From: Colletes latitarsis | Lineage: Eukaryota; Arthropoda; Insecta; Hymenoptera; Colletidae | Assembly: GCF_051014445.1 (NCBI RefSeq) | Contig: NC_135134.1 | Coordinates: 7,655,672-7,719,671 of the forward strand | Direction: 5' to 3' | Length of the DNA stretch: 64,000 nucleotides | The notes under the pieces: model-generated | What the model saw: only the letters and a program-made list of their open reading frames with translations | Told to the model about the DNA's origin: nothing | Database searches by the model: none | Position numbers and translations under genes: made by a program | Shown here: piece after piece, positions 1-12,611 of the stretch | How the letters are laid out: each line of letters opens with the position of its first letter | Numbering within the stretch: the first letter of the stretch is position 1

Positions 1-738
1 CGATGAATATTTTACAGGATAACGCATGTTATGTCTAGGTTAGGCCTGGGATTTACCCTGATCAGACACATACTTTCGCATTCTCCACATACTTGTTGAA
101 CAGATCCTGGGTTTTTCTGGTTTGTATCACGCAGTAATGTGGTACCACAATGAACCAGTGCATTAAACCTGGTTTCCATCAATATTTTAGAGGACAACGC
201 ATGTTAGGTCTGGGATAGGTCTGGGATTTGCCCTCATCAGGGTCATACTTTCGCATACTTTTCACATACTTGTTGAACAGATCCTGGGTTTTTCTGGTTT
301 GGATCACGTAGTAGTGTGGTACCACACTGAAACAGTCCATGAAACCTTGTTTCAATGAATATTTTAGAGGATAACGCATGTTAGGTCTAGGTTAGGCCTG
401 GGATTTGCCCTCATCAGGGTCATACTTTCGCGTTTTTCACATACTTGTTGAACAGATCCCTGGCTTATTCTGGTTTGGATCGTGTACTAATGTGGTACCA
501 CACTGAAACAGTCCATTAAACCTGGTTTGGATCAATATTTTAGAGAATAACTCATGTTAGGCCTGGGTTAGTTCTAGGATTTGCCCTGAATAGGCTCATA
601 CTTTCGCATATTTCTCATACTTGATGGCTAGATCCTGGGCTTTTTCTGGATTGGATCACGCAGTAATGTGTTACCACTCTGAAACAGTCCATTAAACCTA
701 GTATCGATCAATATTTTAGAGGATATCGCATGTTAGGT
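1..738 (+). repeat. Left-edge segment, copy of 13363-14100
   Basis: About four units that match the first 2,987-bp block at a constant offset of 13,362 bases. The shared rare variants include TTTACAGGATAACG at the start, the 177-bp unit with an extra CATACTTTTC spacing at 176-352, the TCGTGTACTAATG unit and the GTTACC unit. The match breaks near 740, inside a unit, where this copy reads GGTCTGGGTTAGG and the other GGTCTAGGTTAGG. Confidence 0.8.
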
Positions 739-1910
739 CTGGGTTAGGTCTAGGATTTGCCCCCATCAGGGTCATACTTTCGCACATTTCTCATACTGAA
801 GGTTAGATCCTGGGCTTTTTCTGGATTGGATCACGTAGTAATGTGGTACCACACTGAAACAGTCCATTAAACCTGGTTTCGATCAATATTTTAGAGGATA
901 AGGCATGTTATGTCTGGGATAGGTCTGGGATTTGCCCTCATCAGACTCATAGTTTCGCGTTTTTCACATACTTGTTGAACAGATTCTGGGTTTTTTCTGG
1001 TTTGGATCACGTAGCAATGTGGTACCACACTGAAACATTCAACTAAATCTGGTCTTGATAAATATTTTGGAGGATAACGCATGTTAGGTCTAGGTTAGGC
1101 CTGGGATTTGCCCTCATCAGACACATACTTTCGCATTCTTCACATACATGTAGAACGGATCCTGGGTTTTTTCTGGTTTGGATCACGTAGTAATGTGGTA
1201 CCACACTGAAAAAGTCCATTAAACCTGGTTTCGATGAATATTTTAGAGAATAACTCATGTTTGGTCTAGGTTAGGTCTGGGATTTGCTCTCATCAGGCTC
1301 GTACTTTCGCATATTTCTCATACCTGATGGCCAGATTCTGGCCTTTTTCTGGTTTGGATCACGTAGCAATGTAGTACCACACTGAAACATTCAACTAAAT
1401 CTGGTCTTGATAAATATTTTAGAGGATAACCCATGTTAGGTCTAGGTTAGGCCTGGGATTTGCCCCCATCAGGGTCATAATTTCGCACATTTCTCATACT
1501 TGATGGCTAGATCCTGGGCTTTTTCTGGATTGGATCACGTAGTAATGTGGTACCACACTGAAACAGTCCATTAAACCTATTTTCGATGAATATTTTAGAG
1601 GATAACGCATGCTAGGTCTAGGTTAGGCCTGGGATTTGCCCTCATCAGACACATACTTTCGCATTCTTCACATACATGTAGAACGGATCCTGGGTTTTTT
1701 CTGGTTTGGATCACGTAGTAATGTGGTACCACACTGAAAAAGTCCATTAAACCTGGTTTCGATCAATATTTTAGAGGATAACGCATGTTATGTCTGGGAT
1801 AGGTCTGGGATTTGCCCTCATCAGGCTCATAGTTTCGCGTTTTTCACATACTTGTTGAGCAGATTCTGGGTTTTTTCAGGTTTGCATCACGTAGTAATGT
1901 GGTACGACAC
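550..1910 (+). repeat. Segment repeated at about 23400-24760
   Basis: About 1.36 kb that recurs at an offset of 22,850 bases (about 130 units) with few differences; one is ATAACCCATG near 1423 against ATAACTCATG near 24273. It overlaps the segment at 1-738 for 190 bases because both source blocks share those units. Parts of it also recur at about 5300-5955 and 8630-9500, so this group of units has been copied several times. Confidence 0.75.
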
Positions 1911-1921
1911 TGAAACAGTCC

Positions 1922-4900
1922 ATTAAACCTTGTTTCAATGAATATTTTAGAGGATAACGCATGCTAGGTCTAGGTTAGGCCTGGGATTTGCCCTCATCAG
2001 GGTCATACTTTCGCGTTTTTCACATACTTGTTGAACAGATCCCTGGCTTATTCTGGTTTGGATCGTGTACTAATGTGGTACCACACTGAAACAGTCCATT
2101 AAACCTGGTTTGGATCAATATTTTAGAGAATAACTCATGTTAGGCCTGGGTTAGTTCTAGGATTTGCCCTGAATAGGCTCATACTTTCGCATATTTCTCA
2201 TACTTGATGGCTAGATCCTGGGCTTTTTCTGGATTGGATCACGCAGTAATGTGTTACCACTCTGAAACAGTCCATTAAACCTAGTATCGATCAATATTTT
2301 AGAGGATATCGCATGTTAGGTCTAGGTTAGGCCTGGGATTTGCCCTCATCAGACACATACTTTCGCATTCTCCACATACTTGTTGAACATATCCTGGGTT
2401 TTCTCTGGTTTGGATCACGTAGTAATGTGGTACCACACTGAAACATTCAACTAGACCTGGTCTTGATAAATATTTTAGAGGATAACGCATGTTAGGTCTG
2501 GGTTAGGTCTAGGATTTGCCCCCATCAGGGTCATACTTTCGCACATTTCTCATACTGAAGGCTAGATCCTGGGCTTTTTCTGGATTGGATCACGTAGTAA
2601 TGTGGTACCACACTGAAACAGTCCATTAAACCTGGTTTCGATCAATATTTTACAGGATAACGCATGTTATGTCTAGGTTAGGCCTCGGATTTACCCTGAT
2701 CAGACACATACTTTCGCATTCTCCACATACTTCTTGAACAGATCCTGGGTTTTTTCTGGATTGGATCACGTCGTAATGTGGTATCACACTGAAACATTCA
2801 ATTAAACCTGGTTTCAACAATATTTTAGGAGATAACGCATGTTATGTCTAGGTTGGGCCTGGGATTTGCCTTCATCAGACACATACTTTCGCATTTTTCA
2901 CATACTTGATGAACAGATCCCTGGCTTTTTCTGGATTGGATCACGTAGTAATGTGGTACCACACTGAAACAGTCCATTAAACCTGGTTTCGATCAATATT
3001 TTAGAGGATAACGCATGTGAAGTCTGAGATAGGTCTGGGATTTTCCCTCATCAGGCTCATAGTTTCGGCTTTTTCACATACTTGTAGAACAGATCCTGGG
3101 TTTTTTCTGGTTTGGATCACGTAGTAATGTGGTACCACACTGAAATAGTCCATTAAACCTGGTTTCGATCAATATTTTAGAGAATAACGCATGTTAGGTC
3201 ATGGTTAGGTCTGGGATTTGCCCTCATCAAGGTCATACTTTCGCATATTTCACATACTTGTTGAACAGATCCTGGGTTTTTCTGGTTTGGATCACGTAGT
3301 AATGTGGTACCACACTGAAACAGTCCATTAAACCTAGTTTCAATGTATATTTTAGAGGATAGCGCATGTTATGTCCAGGTTAGGCCTGGGATTTGCCCTC
3401 ATCAGGGTCATACTTTCGCGTTTTTCACATACTTGTCGAACAGATCCCTGGCTTATTCTGGTTTGGTTCCCCTAGTAATGTGGTACCACACGGAAACAGT
3501 CCATTAAACCTGGTTTCGATGAATATTTCAGAGGATAACGCATGTTATGTCTAGGTTAGGCCTGGGATTTGCCCTCATCAGACACATACTTTCGCATTCT
3601 CCACATACTTGTTGAACATATCCTGGGTTTTTTCTGGTTTGGATCACGTAGTAATGTGGTACCACACTGAAACATTCAATTAGACCTGGTCTTGATAAAT
3701 ATTTTAGGGGATAACGCATGTTAGGTCTGGGTTAGGTCTAGGATTTGCCCTCCACAGGCTCATACTTTCGCACATCTCTCATACTTGATGGCTAGATCCT
3801 GGGCTTTTACTGGATTGGATCACGTAGTAATGTGGTACCACACTGAAACTGTCCATTAAACCTGGTTTCGATGAATATTTTACAGGATAGCGCATGTTAT
3901 GTCTAGGTTAGGCCTGGGATTTACTCTGATCAGACACATACTTTCGCATTCTCCACATACTTGTTGAACAGATCCTGGGTTTTTTCTGGATTGGATCACG
4001 TCGTAATGTGGTATCACACTGAAACATTCAATTAAACCTGGTTTCGATCAATATATTAGGAGATAACGCATGTTATGTCTAGGTTGGGCCTGGGATTTGC
4101 CTTCATCAGACACATACTTTCGCATTTTTAACATACTTGATGAACAGATCCCTGGCTTTTTCTGGTTTGGATCACGTAGTAATGTGGTACCACACTGAAA
4201 CAGTCCATTACCCCTGGTTTCGATCAATATTTTAGAGGATAACGCATGTGAAGTCTGAGATAGGTCTGGGATTTTCCCTCATCAGGCTCATAGTTTCGGG
4301 TTTTTCACATACTTGTAGAACAGATCCTGGGTTTTTTCTGGTTTGGATCACGTAGTAATGTAGTACCACACTGAAACACTCCATTAGACCTGGTTTCGAT
4401 CAATATTTTAGAGAATAACGCATGTTAGGTCATCGTTAGGTCTGGGATTTGCCCTCATCAGGGTCACACTTTCGCATATTTCACATACTTGTTGAACAGA
4501 TCCTGGGTTTTTCTGGTTTGTATCACGCAGTAATGTGGTACCACAATGAACCAGTGCATTAAACCAGGTTTCCATCAATATTTTAGAGGACAACGCAAGT
4601 TAGGTCTGGGATAGGTCTGGGATTTGCCCTCATCAGGGTCATACTTTCGCATTTTTCACATACTTGTTGAACAGATCCTGGGTTTTTCTGGTTTGGATCA
4701 CGTAGTAATGTGGTACCACACTGAAACAGTCCATTAAACCTAGTTTCAATGAATATTTTAGAGGATAACGCATGTTAGGTCTAGGTTAGGCCTGGGATTT
4801 GCCCTCATCAGGGTCATACTTTCGCGTTTTTCACATACTTGTTGAACAGATCCCTGGCTTATTCTGGTTTGGATCGTGTACTAATGTGGTACCACACTGA

Positions 4901-5162
4901 AACAGTCCATTAAACCTGGTTTCTATCAATATTTTAGAGGATAACGCATGTTATGTCTGGGATAGGTCTGGGATTTGCCCTCATCAGGCTCATAGTTTCG
5001 CGTTTTTCACATACTTGTTGAACAGATTCTGGGTTTTTTCTGGTTTGGATCACGTAGTAATGTGGTGCCACACTGATACATTCAACTAAATCTGGTCTTG
5101 ATAAATATTTTAGAGGATAACGCATGTTAGGTCTCGGTTAGGCCTGGGATTTGCCCTCATCA
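1922..5162 (+). repeat. 3.24-kb segment, copy of about 19675-22915
   Basis: The match holds at a constant offset of 17,753 bases (101 units) and runs through the end of the third 2,987-bp block and beyond it, so this is a displaced relative of that block. Rare variants shared by both include GTCCAGG near 3373, TTACTCTGATCAG near 3922, and CATTACCCCTGG near 4207. A few point changes separate them, such as TTCCCCTAG near 3468 against TTCCCGTAG near 21221. The left edge near 1911-1925 and the right edge near 5162 both lie inside units. Confidence 0.82.
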
Positions 5163-7474
5163 GGGTCATACTTTCGCGTTTTTCACATACTTGTTGAACA
5201 GATCCCTGGCTTATTCTGGTTTGGATCGTGTACTAATGTGGTACCACACTGAAACAGTCCATTAAACCTGGTTTGGATCAATATTTTAGAGAATAACTCA
5301 TGTTAGGCCTGGGTTAGTTCTAGGATTTGCCCTGAATAGGCTCATACTTTCGCATATTTCTCATACTTGATGGCTAGATCCTGGGCTTTTTCTGGATTGG
5401 ATCACGCAGTAATGTGTTACCACTCTGAAACAGTCCATTAAACCTAGTATCGATCAATATTTTAGAGGATATCGCATGTTAGGTCTGGGTTAGGTCTAGG
5501 ATTTGCCCCCATCAGGGTCATACTTTCGCACATTTCTCATACTGAAGGTTAGATCCTGGGCTTTTTCTGGATTGGATCACGTAGTAATGTGGTACCACAC
5601 TGAAACAGTCCATTAAACCTGGTTTCGATCAATATTTTAGAGGATAAGGCATGTTATGTCTGGGATAGGTCTGGGATTTGCCCTCATCAGACTCATAGTT
5701 TCGCGTTTTTCACATACTTGTTGAACAGATTCTGGGTTTTTTCTGGTTTGGATCACGTAGCAATGTGGTACCACACTGAAACATTCAACTAAATCTGGTC
5801 TTGATAAATATTTTGGAGGATAACGCATGTTAGGTCTAGGTTAGGCCTGGGATTTGCCCTCATCAGACACATACTTTCGCATTCTTCACATACATGTAGA
5901 ACGGATCCTGGGTTTTTTCTGGTTTGGATCACGTAGTAATGTGGTACCACACTGAAACAGTCCATTAAACCTATTTTCGATGAATATTTTAGAGGATAAC
6001 GCATGCTAGGTCTAGGTTAGGCCTGGGATTTGCCCTCATCAGACACATACTTTCGCATTCTTCACATACATGTAGAACGGATCCTGGGTTTTTTCTGGTT
6101 TGGATCACGTAGTAATGTGGTACCACACTGAAAAAGTCCATTAAACCTGGTTTCGATCAATATTTTAGAGGATAACGCATGTTATGTCTGGGATAGGTCT
6201 GGGATTTGCCCTCATCAGGCTCATAGTTTCGCGTTTTTCACATACTTGTTGAGCAGATTCTGGGTTTTTTCTGGTTTGCATCACGTAGTAATGTGGTACG
6301 ACACTGAAACATTCAATTAGACCTGGTCTTGACAAATATTGTGGAGGATAACGCATGCTAGGTCTAGGTTAGGCCTGGGATTTGCCCTCATCAGGGTCAT
6401 ACTTTCGCGTTTTTCACATACTTGTTGAACAGATCCCTGGCTTATTCTGGTTTGGATCGTGTACTAATGTGGTACCACACTGAAACAGTCCATTAAACCT
6501 GGTTTGGATCAATATTTTAGAGAATAACTCATGTTAGGCCTGGGTTAGTTCTAGGATTTGCCCTGAATAGGCTCATACTTTCGCATATTTCTCATACTTG
6601 ATGGCTAGATCCTGGGCTTTTTCTGGATTGGATCACGCAGTAATGTGTTACCACTCTGAAACAGTCCATTAAACCTGGTTTGGATCAATATTTTAGAGAA
6701 TAACTCATGTTAGGCCTGGGTTAGTTCTAGGATTTGCCCTGAATAGGCTCATACTTTCGCATATTTCTCATACTTGATGGCTAGATCCTGGGCTTTTTCT
6801 GGATTGGATCACGCAGTAATGTGTTACCACTCTGAAACAGTCCATTAAACCTAGTATCGATCAATATTTTAGAGGATATCGCATGTTAGGTCTGGGTTAG
6901 GTCTAGGATTTGCCCCCATCAGGGTCATACTTTCGCACATTTCTCATACTGAAGGTTAGATCCTGGGCTTTTTCTGGATTGGATCACGTAGTAATGTGGT
7001 ACCACACTGAAACAGTCCATTAAACCTGGTTTCGATCAATATTTTAGAGGATAAGGCATGTTATGTCTGGGATAGGTCTGGGATTTGCCCTCATCAGACT
7101 CATAGTTTCGCGTTTTTCACATACTTGTTGAACAGATTCTGGGTTTTTTCTGGTTTTTATCACGTAGCAATGTGGTACCACACTGAAACATTCAACTAAA
7201 TCTGGTCTTGATAAATATTTTGGAGGATAACGCATGTTAGGTCTAGGTTAGGCCTGGGATTTGCCCTCATCAGACACATACTTTCGCATTCTTCACATAC
7301 ATGTAGAACGGATTCGGGGTTTTTTCTGGTTTGGATCACGTAGTAATGTGGTACCACACTGAAAAAGTCCATTAAACCTGGTTTCGATGAATATTTTAGA
7401 GAATAACTCATGTTTGGTCTAGGTTAGGTCTGGGATTTGCTCTCATCAGGCTCGTACTTTCGCATATTTCTCAT
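5163..7474 (+). repeat. Mosaic of satellite units
   Basis: About 13 units assembled from subtypes seen elsewhere. 5300-5955 matches 23404-24059 at offset 18,104. 6506-6681 and 6682-6857 are adjacent near-identical units of the GTTACC subtype. No single long match covers the stretch. Nothing but satellite is present. Confidence 0.7.
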
Positions 7475-10017
7475 ACTTGATGGCTAGATCCTGGGCTTTT
7501 TCTGGATTGGATCACGTAGTAATGTGGTACCACACTGAAACAGTCCATTAAACCTATTTTCGATGAATATTTTAGAGGATAGCGCATGCTAGGTCTAGGT
7601 TAGGCCTGGGATTTGCCCCCATCAGGGTCATAATTTCGCGATTTTCACATACTTGTTGAACAGATCCCTGGCTTATTCTGGTTTGGATCATGTGCTAATG
7701 TGGTACCACACTGAAACAGTCCATTAAACCTGGTTTGGATCAATATTTTAGAGAATAGCTCATGATAGGTCTGGGTTAAGTCTAGGATTTGCCCTCAGCA
7801 GGCTCGTACTTTCGCATATTTCTCATACCTGCTGGCCAGATTCTGGCCTTTTTCTGGTTTGGATCACGTAGCAATGTAGTACCACACTGAAACATTCAAC
7901 TAAATCTGGTCTTGATAAATATTTTAGAGGATAACCCATGTTAGGTCTAGGTTAGGCCTGGGATTTGCCCCCATCAGGGTCATAATTTCGCACATTTCTC
8001 ATACTTGATGGCTAGATCCTGGGCTTTTTCTGGATTGGATCACGTAGTAATGTGGTACCACACTGAAACAGTCCATTAAACCTATTTTCGATGAATATTT
8101 TAGAGGATAACGCATGCTAGGTCTAGGTTAGGCCTGGGATTTGCCCTCATCAGACACATACTTTCGCATTCTTCACATACATGTAGAACGGATCCTGGGT
8201 TTTTTCTGGTTTGGATCACGTAGTAATGTGGTACCACACTGAAAAAGTCCATTAAACCTGGTTTCGATCAATATTTTAGAGGATAACGCATGTTATGTCT
8301 GGGATAGGTCTGGGATTTGCCCTCATCAGGCTCATAGTTTCGCGTTTTTCACATACTTGTTGAGCAGATTCTGGGTTTTTTCTGGTTTGCATCACGTAGT
8401 AATGTGGTACGACACTGAAACATTCAATTAGACCTGGTCTTGACAAATATTGTGGAGGATAACGCATGCTAGGTCTAGGTTAGGCCTGGGATTTGCCCTC
8501 ATCAGGGTCATACTTTCGCACATTTCTCATACTGAAGGTTAGATCCTGGGCTTTTTCTGGATTGGATCACGTAGTAATGTGGTACCACACTGAAACAGTC
8601 CATTAAACCTGGTTTCGATCAATATTTTAGAGGATAAGGCATGTTATGTCTGGGATAGGTCTGGGATTTGCCCTCATCAGACTCATAGTTTCGCGTTTTT
8701 CACATACTTGTTGAACAGATTCTGGGTTTTTTCTGGTTTGGATCACGTAGCAATGTGGTACCACACTGAAACATTCAACTAAATCTGGTCTTGATAAATA
8801 TTTTGGAGGATAACGCATGTTAGGTCTAGGTTAGGCCTGGGATTTGCCCTCATCAGACACATACTTTCGCATTCTTCACATACATGTAGAACGGATCCTG
8901 GGTTTTTTCTGGTTTGGATCACGTAGTAATGTGGTACCACACTGAAAAAGTCCATTAAACCTGGTTTCGATGAATATTTTAGAGAATAACTCATGTTTGG
9001 TCTAGGTTAGGTCTGGGATTTGCTCTCATCAGGCTCGTACTTTCGCATATTTCTCATACCTGATGGCCAGATTCTGGCCTTTTTCTGGTTTGGATCACGT
9101 AGCAATGTAGTACCACACTGAAACATTCAACTAAATCTGGTCTTGATAAATATTTTAGAGGATAACCCATGTTAGGTCTAGGTTAGGCCTGGGATTTGCC
9201 CCCATCAGGGTCATAATTTCGCACATTTCTCATACTTGATGGCTAGATCCTGGGCTTTTTCTGGATTGGATCACGTAGTAATGTGGTACCACACTGAAAC
9301 AGTCCATTAAACCTATTTTCGATGAATATTTTAGAGGATAACGCATGCTAGGTCTAGGTTAGGCCTGGGATTTGCCCTCATCAGACACATACTTTCGCAT
9401 TCTTCACATACATGTAGAACGGATCCTGGGTTTTTTCTGGTTTGGATCACGTAGTAATGTGGTACCACTCTGAAAAAGTCCATTAAACCTGGTTTCGATC
9501 AATATTTTAGAGGATAACGCATGTTATGTCTGGGATAGGTCTGGGATTTGCCCTCATCAGGCTCATAGTTTCGCGTTTTTCACATACTTGTTGAGCAGAT
9601 TCTGGGTTTTTTCTGGTTTGCATCACGTAGTAATGTGGTACGACACTGAAACATTCAATTAGACCTGGTCTTGACAAATATTGTGGAGGATAACGCATGC
9701 TAGGTCTAGGTTAGGCCTGGGATTTGCCCTCATCAGGGTCATACTTTCGCGTTTTTCACATACTTGTTGAACAGATCCCTGGCTTATTCTGGTTTGGATC
9801 GTGTACTAATGTGGTACCACACTGAAACAGTCCATTAAACCTGGTTTGGATCAATATTTTAGAGAATAACTCATGTTAGGCCTGGGTTAGTTCTAGGATT
9901 TGCCCTGAATAGGCTCATACTTTCGCATATTTCTCATACTTGATGGCTAGATCCTGGGCTTTTTCTGGATTCGATCACGCAGTAATGTGTTACCACTCTG
10001 AAACAGTCCATTAAACC
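7475..10017 (+). repeat. 2.54-kb segment, copy of about 24876-27418
   Basis: Constant offset of 17,401 bases (99 units). Shared rare variants include GATAGCGCATGCTAGG near 7580/24981, ATCATGTGCTAATG near 7688/25089, the ACCTGCTGGCC unit near 7827/25228, and AATATTGTGGAGG near 8447/25848. The match ends near 10018, where this copy continues with CTAGTATCG and the other with CTGGTTTGG. It is not tandem with its partner: the 2,987-bp blocks lie between them. Confidence 0.82.
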
Positions 10018-12611
10018 TAGTATCGATCAATATTTTAGAGGATATCGCATGTTAGGTCTAGGTTAGGCCTGGGATTTGCCCTCATCAGACACATACTTTC
10101 GCATTCTCCACATACTTGTTGAACATATCCTGGGTTTTCTCTGGTTTGGATCACGTAGTAATGTGGTACCACACTGAAACATTCAACTAGACCTGGTCTT
10201 GATAAATATTTTAGAGGATAACGCATGTTAGGTCTGGGTTAGGTCTAGGATTTGCCCCCATCAGGGTCATACTTTCGCACATTTCTCATACTGAAGGCTA
10301 GATCCTGGGCTTTTTCTGGATTGGATCACGTAGTAATGTGGTACCACACTGAAACAGTCCATTAAACCTGGTTTCGATCAATATTTTACAGGATAACGCA
10401 TGTTATGTCTAGGTTAGGCCTGGGATTTACCCTGATCAGACACATACTTTCGCATTCTCCACATACTTGTTGAACAGATCCTGGGTTTTTTCTGGATTGG
10501 ATCACGTCGTAATGTGGTATCACACTGAAACATTCAATTAAACCTGGTTTCAAACAATATTTTAGGAGATGACGCATGTTATGTCTAGGTTGGGCCTGGG
10601 ATTTGCCTTCATCAACACACATACTTTCGCATTTTTCACATACTTGATGAATAGATCCCTGGCTTTTTCTGGTTTGGATCACGTAGTAATGTGGTACCAC
10701 ACTGAAACAGTCCATTACCCCTGGTTTCGATCAATATTTTAGAGGATAACGCATGTGAAGTCTGAGATAGGTCTGGGATTTTCCCTCATCAGGCTCATAG
10801 TTTCGGGTTTTTCACATACTTGTAGAACAGATCCTGGGATTTTTCTGGTTTGGATCACGTAGTAATGTAGTACCACACTGAAACACTCCATTAGACCTGG
10901 TTTCGATCAATATTTTAGAGAATAACGCATGTTAGGTCATCGTTAGGTCTGGGATTTGCCATCATCAGGGTCATACTTTCGCATATTTCACATACTTGTT
11001 GAACAGATCCTGGGTTTTTCTGGTTTGTATCACGCAGTAATGTGGTACCACAATGAACCAGTGCATTAAACCTGGTTTCCATCAATATTTTAGAGGACAA
11101 CGCAAGTTAGGTCTGGGATAGGTCTGGGATTTGCCCTCATCAGGGTCATACTTTCGCATTTTTCACATACTTGTTGAACAGATCCTGGGTTTGTCTGGTT
11201 TGGATCACGTAGTAATGTGGTACCACACTGAAACAGTCCATTAAACCTAGTTTCAATGAATATTTTAGAGGATAACGCATGTTAGGTCTAGGTTGGGCCT
11301 GGGATTTGCCCTCATCAGGGTCATACTTTCGCGTTTTTCACATACTTGTAGAACAGATCCTGGGTTTTTTCTGGATTGGATCACGTCGTAATGTGGTATC
11401 ACACTGAAACATTCAATTAAACCTGGTTTCGATCAATATTTTAGGAGATAACGCATGTTATGTCTAGGTTGGGCCTGGGATTTGCCTTCATCAACACACA
11501 TACTTTCGCATTTTTCACATACTTGATGAACGGATCCCTGGCTTTTTCTGGTTTGGATCACGTAGTAATGTGGTACTACACTGAAACAGTCCATTAAACC
11601 TGGTTTCGATCAATATTTTAGAGGATAACGCATGTGAAGTCTGAGATAGGTCTGGGATTTTCCCTCATTAGGCTCATAGTTTCGGGTTTTTCACATACTT
11701 GTAGAACAGATCCTGGGTTTTTTCTTGTTTGGATCACGTAGTAATGTGGTACCACACTGAAACAGGCCATTAAACCTGGTTTCGATCAATATTTTAGAGA
11801 ATAACGCATGTTAGGTCATGGTTAGGTCTGGGATTTGCCCTCATCAGGGTCATACTTTCGCATATTTCACATACTTGTTGAACAGATCCCGGGTTTTTCT
11901 GGTTTGTATCACGCAGTAATGTGGTACCACAATGAACCAGTGCATTAAACCTGGTTTCCATCAATATTTTAGAGGACAACGCAAGTTAGGTCTGGGATAG
12001 GTCTGGGATTTGCCCTCATCAGGGTCATACTTTCGCGTTTTTCACATACTTGTTGAACAGATCCCTGGCTTATTCTGGTTTGGATCGTGTACTAATGTGG
12101 TACCACACTGAAACAGTCCATTAAACCTGGTTTCTATCAATATTTTAGAGGATAACGCATGTTATGTCTGGGATAGGTCTGGGATTTGCCCTCATCAGGC
12201 TCATAGTTTCGCGTTTTTCACATACTTGTTGAACAGATTCTGGGTTTTTTCTGGTTTGGATCACGTAGTAATGTGGTACCACACTGAAACATTCAATTAA
12301 ACCTGGTTTCGATCATATTTTAGGAGATAACGCATGTTATGTCTATGTTCGGCCTGGGATTTGCCTTTATCAGACACATACTTTCGCATTTTTCACATAC
12401 TTGATGAACAGATCCCTGGCTTTTTCTGGTTTGGATTACGTAGTAATGTGGTACTACACTGAAACAGTCCATTAAACCTGGTTTCGATCAATATTTTAGA
12501 GGATAACGCATGTGAAGTCTGAGATAGGTCTGGGATTTTCCCTCATCAGGCCCATAGTTTCGGGTTTTTCACATACTTGTAGAACAGATCCTGGGTTTTT
12601 TCTGGTTTGGA
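10018..12611 (+). repeat. Mosaic of satellite units leading into the 2,987-bp blocks
   Basis: About 15 units. The part near 10390-11100 matches 3900-4600, including CATTACCCCTGG. The segment from about 9681 to 10540 also matches 1945-2805 at offset 7,736. The stretch at 11437-12609 repeats the order GAAGTCTGAGATAGG unit, then TTAGGTCATGG unit, twice. No other sequence is present. Confidence 0.7.

Noticed and set aside
10386..10715. 109-codon minus-strand open frame, and the 84-97 codon frames near 31660, 46168, 49793 and 53137
   Set aside because: They are read-throughs of two successive satellite units. Start and stop come from the repeat itself, the frame shifts each unit, and copies differ by stops and indels. 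No protein family is recognisable.
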